A model generated the notes under the pieces. The model saw nothing but the letters and a program-made list of their open reading frames with translations, made no database searches and was not told the origin of the DNA. From NCBI RefSeq assembly GCF_020400605.1, contig NZ_JAINRD010000015.1, positions 140,332 to 204,331 on the forward strand: a DNA stretch of 64,000 nucleotides. Reading direction: 5' to 3'. The DNA is from Streptomyces aculeolatus. GTDB taxonomy: Bacteria; Actinomycetota; Actinomycetes; Streptomycetales; Streptomycetaceae. Position 1 is the stretch's first letter; every line of letters begins with the position of its first letter. Below, in pieces: positions 34,502-42,749 of the stretch. Position numbers and translations under genes: made by a program.

Positions 34502-35086
34502 TTACTTGCCTGCGGCGAAGCGCATGAGCGCGCGCTCGTCGCCCTGCTTGATCTTCCCGTTCTCGTTGATCACCTGCAGTGTCCAGTTCGCGCCGTTGCG
34601 GGTCGCCTTCGCCACGGCGCAGCCGTTGTCCGCGGAGAGCAGGCTCGGCCAGATGTCGGCGACCTGCTGCGTGCTGCCCCCCGACGCGTCGTACACCTTG
34701 AAACTGATGTTCCGCGCCTTCTGGAAGCTGCTGCCCTTCTTGTACGCGGCGGCGACGAACACGATGGCGGTGATCTGGGCCGGGACCCGGGAGAACTCGA
34801 CGGTCACGACCTCGTCGTCCCCGTCGCCCTTCCCCGTCTGGTTGTCGCCGCTGTGCACCAGCGCACCGTTGCCGAGCGGGTCCAGCGAGTCGAGCCCGGC
34901 CAGCCGGACCGGGTCCGCTCCCGCCATGGCGATGGCGATCAGGTCGAGGTCGGTGCCCTTCGTCTGCCGCAGCTTGCCGATGAGCCCTCCGCTGCTCCCG
35001 ACCGTGGGGTCCCACGAGACCCCTATCGACAGGTGGGTGACACCGGCCAGGTCCGCCGGGTCGTCATCTTTGGTGAGCGTGATCAT
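34502..35086 (-). CDS. terD: TerD family protein
   Basis: The product is 194 residues from the ATG at 35086, preceded by AAGGGATCGGGA. Typical TerD features: ITLTKDDDPADLAGVTHLSI at the start, VGVSWDP-like VSWDPTVGSSGG, the calcium-site loop LDLIAIAMAGAD, the strand ALVHSGDNQTGKGDGDDEVV, then VEFSRVPAQITAIVFVAAAY and the C-terminal SFQKARNISFKVYD. TerD proteins bind calcium and belong to tellurite-resistance and stress systems whose biochemical role is unsettled. Unlike classical loci there are no terA/B/C genes beside it. Confidence 0.93.
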   Translation of the reverse strand: MITLTKDDDPADLAGVTHLSIGVSWDPTVGSSGGLIGKLRQTKGTDLDLIAIAMAGADPVRLAGLDSLDPLGNGALVHSGDNQTGKGDGDDEVVTVEFSRVPAQITAIVFVAAAYKKGSSFQKARNISFKVYDASGGSTQQVADIWPSLLSADNGCAVAKATRNGANWTLQVINENGKIKQGDERALMRFAAGK

Positions 35087-35244
35087 TCCCGATCCCTTGG
35101 TGGTAAGAGAGTGCCTTGCGAAGTGGCTCTGGTGCGTGCCCGTGGATACCCGGCGCGACAGACACTTCGTACCTGGAACATACCTTCCTCCGCCGAACGC
35201 CCGGAAAGGGCGACAGGCCGGAGCGCCGGGCATCGGTGTGCCCG

Positions 35245-36618
35245 TCACCCCGTACAGCCCGCGCCGTCCCGCGCCGCGCAGGTGCCCAGGGAGCACCAGC
35301 GGCGGCGGCCCGGGGCGTCGAGGAACAGCCAGCCGCAGTCCGGTGACGGGCATGCGGTGACGGTGAGGCGGTGCGGGTCGGCGAGGAGGTCGGCGGCGCT
35401 GCGGGCCACCGCGAGGACCGGGAGCCGCAGGCCCGTCGCGGCGGGGAGCCGCCAGCGGCCGAGGCCGTCCTCGTCGAGGTGGAACTCCGCCACCCGGGCG
35501 GCCGCTTCCGCGGCGCGCGCGACCTGCTTGAAGGCGCGCCGGTCCGCCGGGGCGACGAAGCAGGCGTGCATCGCGGTACGCAGTTCGCGGGCCTCCGCCA
35601 GCGCGTCGAGGGCGGCGGCGGGCTGCTGTTCGGCCTGTTTGAGGAGCTGGGTGACCAGCCAGTCCTCCAGCAGGCCGAGGTGCCCGGCCCACACCGCCAG
35701 CGCCCGGTAGCCGGTCAGCCACTCCGCGCCGGTCTCGCGGGCGCCGTCCCAGCCGGCCCACGTGTTGCAGAACTCCAGGGCGGGCTGGCCGCTGGTGTGC
35801 AGCGGCAGGCGTACGTCGCGGACCTGCACGGCGTACGCGGGCAGCGGCGGTTCGTCGAGCGACGGGTCGGCGCTGAGCACCTTCGCGTGCACGTCCCGCA
35901 GGGCGGGGCCGGGGGCGACGCCGAGTTCGGCGGCGAGGGCGAGGCGGGTGGTGCGGTAGACGTCGAGGGCCTCGGCCTGCCGGCCGGCGCGGTACAGGGC
36001 GGTCATCAGCGCCGCGACGAGCCGCTCGCGCAGGGGGTGGCGGGCGACCAGGGGCCGGAGTTCGGCGGCGAGGGGGGCGCCGTCGTCGTGCAGTCCGTCG
36101 CGGCCGGTGCGGAGCCGGTCCTCGGCGCGCTGTTCCTGGGCGGCGAGGCGCTGCTCGGCGAGTTCGCCGCCGAGGCGGTCGCGGAGTTCGCCGTCCGCGA
36201 GGCCGTCGAGGAGTTCGCCGCGCCACAGGGCCAGGGCCTCCTCGGTACGGCGCAGCCGCTCGGCGGGGTCGCGCAACGCGGCGGCGGCGCGGGCCCGGTC
36301 GGCGAACTCGGCGGCGTCCGTCCGCCACCCGCCCGGCTCGGCGGCGTAGCCGTCGCCGCGGGTGGCGATGCGCACCCCGTACGGCCGGAGCGCCCCCCGC
36401 AGCCGGCTGACGTAGGTGTGCAGGGTGCCGCGGCGTCCGTCCCGGTCCCCGTCGTCCGGCTCCCACAGCAACTCCGCCAGCCGCCCGGCGGCGACGGTGC
36501 GCCCGGGCGCGAGGAGCAGCACCGCGAGCAGCAGCCGCTCCTGGCGCCGCCGGCTGAAGGAGACGGGGGCGCCGTCGCGTACCGCCTCGAAGGGGCCGAG
36601 CAGGCGGAACTCCAACAC
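35245..36618 (-). CDS. SARP/BTAD regulator fused to ABATE-CGNR zinc-finger module
   Basis: The product is 457 residues from the GTG at 36618 (VLEFRLLGPFEAVRDG). No ribosome-binding site is visible; TACGCT about seven bases upstream is a possible -10, so the mRNA may be leaderless. Residues 1-240 are a SARP DNA-binding plus BTAD unit (LLLAVLLLAPGRTVAAGRLA; LHTYVSRLRGALRPYGV; AELRPLVARHPLRERLVAAL). Residues about 275-457 resemble the ABATE stress-response module and CGNR finger: LEFCNTWAGWDG, ELRTAMHAC, then CPSPDCGWLFLD and RRRWCSLGTCAAR. Both CxxxxC pairs are kept but the CGNR tetrapeptide is CAAR. The combination of the two regulators in one chain is unusual. Confidence 0.82.
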   Translation of the reverse strand: MLEFRLLGPFEAVRDGAPVSFSRRRQERLLLAVLLLAPGRTVAAGRLAELLWEPDDGDRDGRRGTLHTYVSRLRGALRPYGVRIATRGDGYAAEPGGWRTDAAEFADRARAAAALRDPAERLRRTEEALALWRGELLDGLADGELRDRLGGELAEQRLAAQEQRAEDRLRTGRDGLHDDGAPLAAELRPLVARHPLRERLVAALMTALYRAGRQAEALDVYRTTRLALAAELGVAPGPALRDVHAKVLSADPSLDEPPLPAYAVQVRDVRLPLHTSGQPALEFCNTWAGWDGARETGAEWLTGYRALAVWAGHLGLLEDWLVTQLLKQAEQQPAAALDALAEARELRTAMHACFVAPADRRAFKQVARAAEAAARVAEFHLDEDGLGRWRLPAATGLRLPVLAVARSAADLLADPHRLTVTACPSPDCGWLFLDAPGRRRWCSLGTCAARDGAGCTG

Positions 36619-36712
36619 GAGGGCAGCGTACGCCGGTTGTGGTGAGCGGATGGTGAGCCGGCGGGACCAGGCTCGGACGCAGGCACACCAGGCGAACCGA
36701 AGGAGTCCACCC

Positions 36713-37255
36713 ATGCGCCGTTACGCAGCAGCCACAGCCGCAGCCCTCTGCCTCACCGCCACCCTCGCCGCCGCCCCCGCGGCGGCCTCCGCGGCGACCT
36801 CCGGCGACGAGGGCGACGGCGACAGGGGTTGGCGCCCGGTCACGTACGAGCCGGTCGACTACCCGGCAGGCGAGCGCTGCGACTTCGCCTTCCGCACGGA
36901 GCCCGTGCACAACGAGGTCATGGTCAAGACCGTCGCCACGTACCCTGACGGCTCCCCGAAGACGGAGCTGTTCAAGGGTGCGCTGACCGTCCGCGTCACC
37001 AACCTCGAAACGGGCGCCTCGTACGACGAGGACGCGAGCGGCCGGTCGGTGGCGCGCTACGCCCAGGACGGCGCCTACACCTACTACGCCGTCGGGCCGT
37101 TCCTCGTCGGCTTCGAGGAGGGGCAGGGGAACCTGCCGCGCGGCGAGTACGTGATCGACGGCGTGTACACCTTCGCGTTCGACGCGGCCGGCCAGCGAAC
37201 CGTAACGTGGTTCGGCGAGAAGAAGCTGATCGACGTCTGCGACCAGATCGACTGA
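36713..37255 (+). CDS. secreted hypothetical protein
   Basis: The product is 180 residues from the ATG at 36713, preceded by AAGGAG. The Sec signal is AAATAAALCLTATLAAAPA with cleavage around ASAATS. The mature protein is beta-rich: GWRPVTYEPVDYPAGERCDF, LFKGALTVRVTNLETGASY, GAYTYYAVGPFLVGFEEGQG, GVYTFAFDAAGQRTVTWFGE and VCDQID. Two cysteines (GERCDF and DVCDQ) could form one disulphide. It is divergent from the SARP-CGNR gene across 94 bp and could be its target. Related secreted proteins are common in streptomycetes; function unknown. Confidence 0.78.
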   Translation: MRRYAAATAAALCLTATLAAAPAAASAATSGDEGDGDRGWRPVTYEPVDYPAGERCDFAFRTEPVHNEVMVKTVATYPDGSPKTELFKGALTVRVTNLETGASYDEDASGRSVARYAQDGAYTYYAVGPFLVGFEEGQGNLPRGEYVIDGVYTFAFDAAGQRTVTWFGEKKLIDVCDQID

Positions 37256-37292
37256 CCGGGCCGCACCCCGCCCGCAAGACACCGCCGGTGAG

Positions 37293-37580
37293 CTACAGAG
37301 CGCGGTACACGTCGCGGCGGTCTCCGACGGCGACGACCCAGATGACGAGTTCACCGTTGTCGACCGTGTACACCACCCGGTAGTCCCCGACGCGCAGCCG
37401 GGACATGCCCTCGTGGCCGGTCAGCGGCCTGATGTCGAAGGCCGAGGTGTCGCCCTTGTCCATGGCGCGCTGGAACTCCCCGAGGCGGATGAGGATCCTG
37501 CGCGCCTCGCGGAGCGGCACGGCCCGCATCTGCCGCTGGGCGGCGGAGGTGAATTTCGTGCTGTGGACACCGTCGGTCAT
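37293..37580 (-). CDS. RelE/ParE superfamily toxin
   Basis: The 95-residue product shows FTSAAQRQMRAVPLREARRI, then LRVGDYRVVYTVDNGELVIW and then VVAVGDRRDVYRAL. This is the RelE-type fold, with the Arg/Tyr-rich strand LRVGDYRVVY and a terminal DVYR that carry mRNA-interferase residues in the family. It overlaps the antitoxin by four bases (ATGA), giving the usual antitoxin-first order. Probably ribosome-dependent mRNA cleavage. Confidence 0.92.
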   Translation of the reverse strand: MTDGVHSTKFTSAAQRQMRAVPLREARRILIRLGEFQRAMDKGDTSAFDIRPLTGHEGMSRLRVGDYRVVYTVDNGELVIWVVAVGDRRDVYRAL

Positions 37581-37864
37581 GCCTGGCCGGCCTCGCCCAG
37601 GATCTCAGCGGCGAGGTCTTCCAGGGTGACGGCCGGCTCGCGCCCCTCGGCCAGGGAATCCGCGGCAAGCCGGGAGAGCCAGGCGTCCTCGACGCTCTCC
37701 TCAAGTTTCGTGAGGCGCTGGTACTCGTCCAGGTCGAGAATCACGGCCTCGGCCTTGCCCCGCCGGGTGATGATGGTCGGGGTGGCTTCTCGGCGCGCAC
37801 GGTCGATGCTGTCGGCCAGATGGGCCCGCACTTCGGCCATGGATTCGACGATGGGCTCACTCAT
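37577..37864 (-). CDS. Phd/YefM-type antitoxin
   Basis: The product is 95 residues from the ATG at 37864 (MSEPIVESMAEVRAHLADSI). The N-terminal DNA-binding and dimerisation fold has VRAHLADSIDRAR, TPTIITRRGKAEAVILDLDE and YQRL. The C-terminal tail (EDAWLSRLAADSLAE) is the disordered toxin-binding part. A 16-bp palindrome lies 12 bp upstream, as expected for autorepression by the toxin-antitoxin complex. Confidence 0.92.
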   Translation of the reverse strand: MSEPIVESMAEVRAHLADSIDRARREATPTIITRRGKAEAVILDLDEYQRLTKLEESVEDAWLSRLAADSLAEGREPAVTLEDLAAEILGEAGQA

Positions 37865-37876
37865 GCAACCAATGTA

Positions 37877-37892
37877 CCAGATGTACATCTGG
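37877..37892. promoter_or_regulatory. toxin-antitoxin operator palindrome
   Basis: CCAGATGTACATCTGG is a perfect 16-bp palindrome containing TGTACA, the core of known YefM operators, with a further TGTAC half-site at 37873-37877. It lies 12 bp before the antitoxin ATG. Confidence 0.75.
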
Positions 37893-37938
37893 GCGTTCCA
37901 CTTTGTGTGCTCACGCCGGCACGCTACGCAGTGACAGC

Positions 37939-39522
37939 TCACCGCTCCGGCCGGCTGCGGTGCCGGGCCAGGACCAGCAGCTCACGCAGCCGGTCACTGA
38001 GGGGGCCCGTGGGGGTGAGGGCGGTCAGGTCCGCTACAGCCTCGTCGTGGCGGCCCGTGGCGAGGTCGAGTTCAACCCGTCGCTCCAGCAGGGTCTGCCG
38101 CCACCGTGAGAGCACGTCCCGGTGCCGTTCCGCGAAGGGGCCTGGCACGCCGCGGAGCGGTGTGCCGCTGAACATGGCCAGGGCGGCCACGTACAGTTCC
38201 CTGCCGCCCTCCGCGTTGCCGTCGGCGACGGCGGCCTCGGCGTCCGAAACCAGACTCTGCGCGATGGTGAGGTCGAGGTCCGAGTCCCGGATGCGGAGGG
38301 CGTATCCACCGGCCTCGTGGACGAGGGTGTCGTCGCCGAGGGTCTTCCGCAGTCGCCAGGCGTACGTGGCCAGGGTCTTCGCCGCCGACTCCGGGGGGTT
38401 CGCGCCCCAGATGCCGTCGATCAGTTCCCCGCGGGTCGCGGAGTGGCCGTTCCGCAGCAGCAGCAGCACGGCGAGCAGCGCACGTTGCTGCGGCGAGCCG
38501 GTCCGCAGCATCTCCTCCCCGCGCCGGGCGCCGACCGGTCCGAGCACCGAGAAGCGGAAGGTGCCCGCGGCGCGCCTGCTCCGGGCGGAGGGGCGCGCAG
38601 GCCGCGGGGGCCGCGGGGTCTTTGAGCGCGCCGCCGCCGACTCCACCAGGGCGCGGGCCGCGGCGCGGCGCTCCTCCGGCCCGAGCAGCGCGGCGGCCTC
38701 GTACTCCGCACCCGCGAACGCGCGCAGCGCGGCGAGCGCCTGGGGATGGGGCGCGCCGAGGACGGCCGCGGTCTTCTGGGCCGCCAGGGCGAGGACGTCG
38801 ACCGCCCGCTCCATCCGGTCGCCGTCGGCGGCGGACACGGCCGCGCCGAACTCGGCCGACGCGAGCGCCACCAGCGCGGAGCAGGACCTCGGGTGGTCCT
38901 CGCCGCGCAGGTCCGCCACGCGCCGGGCGAGGCTTTCGAGGTCGTCGAGCAGCGACTCGGTTTCCTCGTTCCGACCGGCGCGGCCGGCCGCCTCGGCGAG
39001 GACCGACACCGCTGACAGCTCCACGTCCAGGCGGTCCTCCTCGGGTCCGGTCGCCGACAGGAGGGTCACTCGCGCCAGGTCCGCGAGCGCGGTGGCTTCC
39101 ACCGCGTCGTCCGCAAGCAGCGCGAGGACCGCCGAAGTCGCCGCTTTGCGGGCCTCCGCGAGGTGGGTGGTGACCACCGACGTGTAGTGGGGGTCGCGGG
39201 TCAGCGCCGCTGCTCTGGCCGGCGCTCCCCGGCTCGCCACCGCGAGGGCCACCTGCTCGAACAACGTGCCGTCCACCACGGAGGGCCCGCGCCCGGGCAG
39301 CGTGCTTTCCAGCGTCCGCACCAGCTCACCCGACAGGTCGGGCCGTCCGAGGGAGTCGCAGAGGCCGGTGAGGTACGCGAAGTCCCTGCCCGCGGTGGGG
39401 CCGCGCAACAGGTCGGGTCCGCCGCTCAGTTCACGCAGGGCCTCCTCGAAGGCGGAGGTCTCGGGCTCGCCCGCCGCCACCCGCTCGGCCAGCGAGATCG
39501 CGGTCCGCCAGGCGTCGTTCAC
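37939..39522 (-). CDS. BTAD-type regulator/effector of trypsin-co-occurring module
   Basis: The 527-residue protein has an N-terminal 330 residues of helical repeats (FEEALRELSGGPDLL; VELSAVSVLAEAAGRAGRNE; ESLLDDLESLARRVADLRGE), then an Arg/Pro linker. The C-terminus is a SARP-like winged helix plus BTAD part (FRFSVLGPVGARRGEEMLRT; LLLLRNGHSATRGELIDGIW; AAKTLATYAWRLRKTLGDDT). The DNA-binding domain at the C-terminal side is the reverse of ordinary SARPs. The gene overlaps the protease by four bases (GTGA/ATGA type), so the two work together. It may be a regulator released or cleaved by the protease, or an effector; both are inference. Confidence 0.75.
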   Translation of the reverse strand: MNDAWRTAISLAERVAAGEPETSAFEEALRELSGGPDLLRGPTAGRDFAYLTGLCDSLGRPDLSGELVRTLESTLPGRGPSVVDGTLFEQVALAVASRGAPARAAALTRDPHYTSVVTTHLAEARKAATSAVLALLADDAVEATALADLARVTLLSATGPEEDRLDVELSAVSVLAEAAGRAGRNEETESLLDDLESLARRVADLRGEDHPRSCSALVALASAEFGAAVSAADGDRMERAVDVLALAAQKTAAVLGAPHPQALAALRAFAGAEYEAAALLGPEERRAAARALVESAAARSKTPRPPRPARPSARSRRAAGTFRFSVLGPVGARRGEEMLRTGSPQQRALLAVLLLLRNGHSATRGELIDGIWGANPPESAAKTLATYAWRLRKTLGDDTLVHEAGGYALRIRDSDLDLTIAQSLVSDAEAAVADGNAEGGRELYVAALAMFSGTPLRGVPGPFAERHRDVLSRWRQTLLERRVELDLATGRHDEAVADLTALTPTGPLSDRLRELLVLARHRSRPER

Positions 39523-40328
39523 CCCTCCTCACCGCCCCCGAAGTCGCTGCTGATCGCGCGCTGGGCGACCATGAACCTGAGTTCCGCGATCTGTACGGGG
39601 TCCATGTACCCCTGCTCCGACCACTGCTCCAGCCGGTGGAACCACGCCTCGGCCTTCTCCTGCGGCTTTCTCTCGTCCGCCTCCGGCGCCTCCCACGCGT
39701 CCGCCCGCGGGCGCAGCACGTCGATGAGGTGCGAGACCTGGAGGTGGTCGAAGCGGGCTATCGCCTCGGCGATGGTGGCCGCGTACAGGACGTTTCCCGC
39801 CCGCTTCCCGTCGGCGCGGTCCGGCGCCTGTTCGAGCAGGATGCCCACCACCGCCGGATCGCCCCCGTCCGCGGCGCCCTCCACCGGGCCGCCCGAATAG
39901 CCGGAGTAGTCACCGAGAAGCTGTTCCACGGACAGTTGCAGGGCCTCGATCGACGCTCCGCCCTCGCAGGCGAAGTCGTCCGCCCGGTGGTCGATCGTGC
40001 CGCTGAGCGCGGCCTCGGCCGCGGACGGGCGGTACGGGCCCCGCCAATGCCAGCCGGGCAGCGCGTGCCCGGCGTTCGGGATGCGCGGGGAGAGCCGGTG
40101 ATGGGCGGCGACCTCGATGAGGGCCAGGTCGGCGTCGGGGGCCCGACACCGTAACCGGCCGTCCAGGTGCTCGCCGTCCGCCAGGACGATCCCCACGTCG
40201 ACGTCGTCCGGTGCCAGCCCGCGCAGGCAGTGCAGGGCCGTCAGCACGTAGCGCCGGGTGAGCAGGAAGCCGGCGCCCAGCCGCCGCCGGTCCTGGTACA
40301 GATCCACCCAGTACCCGGCGTCCGTCAC
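39519..40328 (-). CDS. trypsin-like serine protease
   Basis: The product is 269 residues from the GTG at 40328. It has no signal peptide, so it is probably cytoplasmic. The catalytic triad is readable: His in LLTRRYVLTALHCLRG (about residue 30), Asp in DADLALIEVAAH (about 62-64) and Ser in GDYSGYSGGPVEGA (about 130; GYSGGP for the classical GDSGGP). A C-terminal helical extension (AEAWFHRLEQWSEQGYMDPV) resembles a short adaptor domain. It starts inside the stop of the trypco1-like gene and overlaps the BTAD gene, giving a tight three-gene unit. Confidence 0.88.
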   Translation of the reverse strand: MTDAGYWVDLYQDRRRLGAGFLLTRRYVLTALHCLRGLAPDDVDVGIVLADGEHLDGRLRCRAPDADLALIEVAAHHRLSPRIPNAGHALPGWHWRGPYRPSAAEAALSGTIDHRADDFACEGGASIEALQLSVEQLLGDYSGYSGGPVEGAADGGDPAVVGILLEQAPDRADGKRAGNVLYAATIAEAIARFDHLQVSHLIDVLRPRADAWEAPEADERKPQEKAEAWFHRLEQWSEQGYMDPVQIAELRFMVAQRAISSDFGGGEEG

Positions 40329-40660
40329 GGTGTCTCCGCGACCCGCTCGATCGTCAGCGTCACCTCGAAGGAGGCTTCTGCGGACGCCTTGGAGAGCACC
40401 ACGCCCGCCTCGGCCGCCAGCGTCAGGCCGAAGCTGACCTCCATCGTCGACACCCGCCAGCCGTCCCGGGCCGGGACCCGGGCCAGTGACTGCTGGGCGA
40501 TGGCGGACGCCTGCACGATGGCCGCCTCGATCTCGGGCCCGCGGTCGGCGAGCGGTGCGGTCGTGCCGCTCCTCCTGCCGATCTGCCGGCCTCCGCCTCC
40601 ACCTCCGCCGGAGTCGAGGTCCACAGTCTCCACTCTGACCACCGAGGTAGAGGCCGCCAC
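40325..40660 (-). CDS. trypco1 (CU044_2847 family) protein
   Basis: The product is 111 residues from the GTG at 40660, with AGGGGAA upstream. A Gly-rich linker (DSGGGGGGGRQIGRR) is followed by EIEAAIVQASAIAQQSLARV and the family strand pair TMEVSFGLTLAAEAGVVLSK, then ASAEASFEVTLTIER. This matches the trypsin-co-occurring domain described in predicted actinobacterial conflict systems. The next gene is exactly such a trypsin. It may act as a sensor or as the substrate of the protease (inference). Confidence 0.8.
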   Translation of the reverse strand: MAASTSVVRVETVDLDSGGGGGGGRQIGRRSGTTAPLADRGPEIEAAIVQASAIAQQSLARVPARDGWRVSTMEVSFGLTLAAEAGVVLSKASAEASFEVTLTIERVAETP

Positions 40661-40722
40661 CGTTTCCCCTGTCTGTACGCGCCGTTGGGAGTCGGGCCAA
40701 GCATGGCACTCCCGCCGCCTCC

Positions 40723-41715
40723 TCACCCCGCGAAGTGGCAGGCCGCCGGGTGGTCGCCTCCGTTCCGTACGCGCAGTTCCGGGGCCTCCGACTCGCAGAT
40801 GTCCGTCGCCAGGGGGCAGCGGGTGCGGAAGCGGCAGCCCGTGGGCGGGGAGGAGGGGGACGGGACCTCGCCGGTGAGGGGGAGGTCCTTTGCGGCGCCC
40901 GGGCGGTCGTGGACCGAGGGGGCCGCCTTGAGGAGGGCCTGGGTGTAGGGGTGCTGGGGGGACTCGAAGACCTGGGCGGCGGTGCCGCGTTCGACGATCG
41001 TGCCCAGGTACATCACCGCCACCTCGTCCGCGATGTGCCGGACCACGTCCAGGTCGTGGGAGATGAAGAGGTACGCGATCCCCAGCTCCCGCTGGAGGTC
41101 CGCGAGCAGGTTGAGGATCTGCGCGCGTACGGAGACGTCCAGCGCCGAGACCGCCTCGTCGCAGACGATCAGCTTCGGCCGCAGCGCCAGCGCCCGCGCG
41201 ATGCTCACCCGCTGGCACTGGCCGCCGGAGAGTTCGTGCAGGCGGCGGGTCGCGTACGAGGCGTCCAGGCCCACCTGGGTCAGGAGCCGCGCCACCTCCG
41301 TCGCGTGCTCCGCGGGCGCCACCACGTCCCGGTGGATGTGCCAGCCCTCCGCGACGATCTCCGCCACCCGCATCCGCGGGTTCAGCGACGTGTACGGGTC
41401 CTGGAACACCATCTGCAGGTCGTGCGCCACCCGCCGGCGCTCCCGGCGGCCCGCCGTCGCCAGGTCCAGGCCCGCGAAGGAGACCGAGCCGGCGAAGGGC
41501 TCCAGCAGGCCCACCACCGAGCGGGCCAGCGTCGACTTGCCGCAGCCGGACTCGCCGACGATGCAGACCGTCTGTCCCGGCCGTACCGTCAGGTCGACGC
41601 CCGCGACCGCGTCTACGCGGCGGCGGCCGAGGCCGGAGCGGCCGGGGACGGTGTAGCCGGCGTGCAGGTCCCGGATGTGCAGCAGCGCTTCCGGGCTCGT
41701 CCGGGTCGTACTCAT
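40723..41715 (-). CDS. oligopeptide-type ABC transporter ATPase (DppF-like)
   Basis: The 330-residue product has Walker A GESGCGKST, a Q-loop in MVFQDPYTSLNPRM, signature LSGGQCQR and Walker B LIVCDEAVSALD. The C-terminal Cys cluster TGCRFRTRCPLATDIC is typical of dipeptide/oligopeptide ATPases, where it binds an iron-sulphur cluster or stabilises the fold. It is last in the operon and overlaps the DppD-like gene. Forms the heterodimeric motor of the importer. Confidence 0.95.
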   Translation of the reverse strand: MSTTRTSPEALLHIRDLHAGYTVPGRSGLGRRRVDAVAGVDLTVRPGQTVCIVGESGCGKSTLARSVVGLLEPFAGSVSFAGLDLATAGRRERRRVAHDLQMVFQDPYTSLNPRMRVAEIVAEGWHIHRDVVAPAEHATEVARLLTQVGLDASYATRRLHELSGGQCQRVSIARALALRPKLIVCDEAVSALDVSVRAQILNLLADLQRELGIAYLFISHDLDVVRHIADEVAVMYLGTIVERGTAAQVFESPQHPYTQALLKAAPSVHDRPGAAKDLPLTGEVPSPSSPPTGCRFRTRCPLATDICESEAPELRVRNGGDHPAACHFAG

Positions 41716-42749
41716 GACGCGGCCTCCACATCCGTTGCCTGGGCCTGGACCTTGTCGCTGTGGTGGCACGCCGCCCCGTGGCCCTGCCCGACGGCCGAGA
41801 GTTGCGGGTCCTCCGTGCGGCACACCTCCGTCGCGTACGGGCAGCGGGGGGCGAACGCGCAGCCCGCCGGCAGGCCGCCCGGTGCCGGCGGCTGGCCGTC
41901 GATCGGGACCAGCCGCCCCGGCCGCGCCGGGTCCGGGACCGCGTCCAGCAGGCCGCGGGTGTACGGGTGTGCCGGTGCCGTGTACACGTCGTCCAGCGCG
42001 CCCGTCTCCACGATCCGGCCGGCGTACATCACCGCCACGTCCTGCGCGACGCGCGCCACCACGCCCAGGTCGTGCGAGACGAGCAGCATCGCCATCCCCG
42101 CGTCCGTCTGCCGGGCCGCGAGCAGCCGCAGGATCTGCGCCTGCACGGTGACGTCGAGCGCGGTCGTCGGCTCGTCGGCCAGCAGGACCGCCGGGTCCAG
42201 GGTGAGCGCCATCGCGATGACCGCCCGCTGCCGCATGCCGCCCGAGAACTCGTGCGGGTACGCGCCGTACTTGGCCTCCGCGTCGGGTATGCCGACCGTC
42301 CGCATCAGCTCCACCGCCCGCTCCCGGGCCGCGCGGCGGCCCGTGCCGCGGCGGCGCAGCGTCTCGGCGATCTGCCAGCCGATGGTGAACGACGGGTTGA
42401 GCGCCGCCATCGGGTCCTGGAAGACCATCGCGACCTGCGCGCCGCGCAGTTCGCGCCACTGCGCGTCGGTGAACCCGGCGGTGTCCCGGCCGTCGATCTC
42501 GACCGTCCCCGCGCTCACCGCGGCGCCCGGCGGCAGCAGGCCCATCAGCGCCAGCGACGTCAGCGACTTGCCGCTGCCCGACTCCCCCACCAGGGCGGTG
42601 ACCCGGCCGGGTACGAGGTCGAGGTCGACCCCGCGGACGACCTCCCGGGGGCCGAAGGCTATGTGTACGTCCCGCAGGCGGGCCGCCGCGGGCGTCTCCG
42701 CGGGCGTCTCCACGGTCGTGGCAGGCATCTTCTTCTCCTCTGCGCTCAT
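41712..42749 (-). CDS. oligopeptide-type ABC transporter ATPase (DppD-like)
   Basis: The 345-residue product has Walker A GESGSGKS, MVFQDPMAALNPSF, signature FSGGMRQR and Walker B VLLADEPTTALDV. The C-terminal Cys cluster is AGCAFAPRCPYATEVC. An Ala/Thr/Pro-rich leader of about 20 residues precedes the domain. It overlaps neighbours on both sides by four bases. Works with the DppF-like ATPase and two permeases. Confidence 0.95.
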   Translation of the reverse strand: MSAEEKKMPATTVETPAETPAAARLRDVHIAFGPREVVRGVDLDLVPGRVTALVGESGSGKSLTSLALMGLLPPGAAVSAGTVEIDGRDTAGFTDAQWRELRGAQVAMVFQDPMAALNPSFTIGWQIAETLRRRGTGRRAARERAVELMRTVGIPDAEAKYGAYPHEFSGGMRQRAVIAMALTLDPAVLLADEPTTALDVTVQAQILRLLAARQTDAGMAMLLVSHDLGVVARVAQDVAVMYAGRIVETGALDDVYTAPAHPYTRGLLDAVPDPARPGRLVPIDGQPPAPGGLPAGCAFAPRCPYATEVCRTEDPQLSAVGQGHGAACHHSDKVQAQATDVEAAS

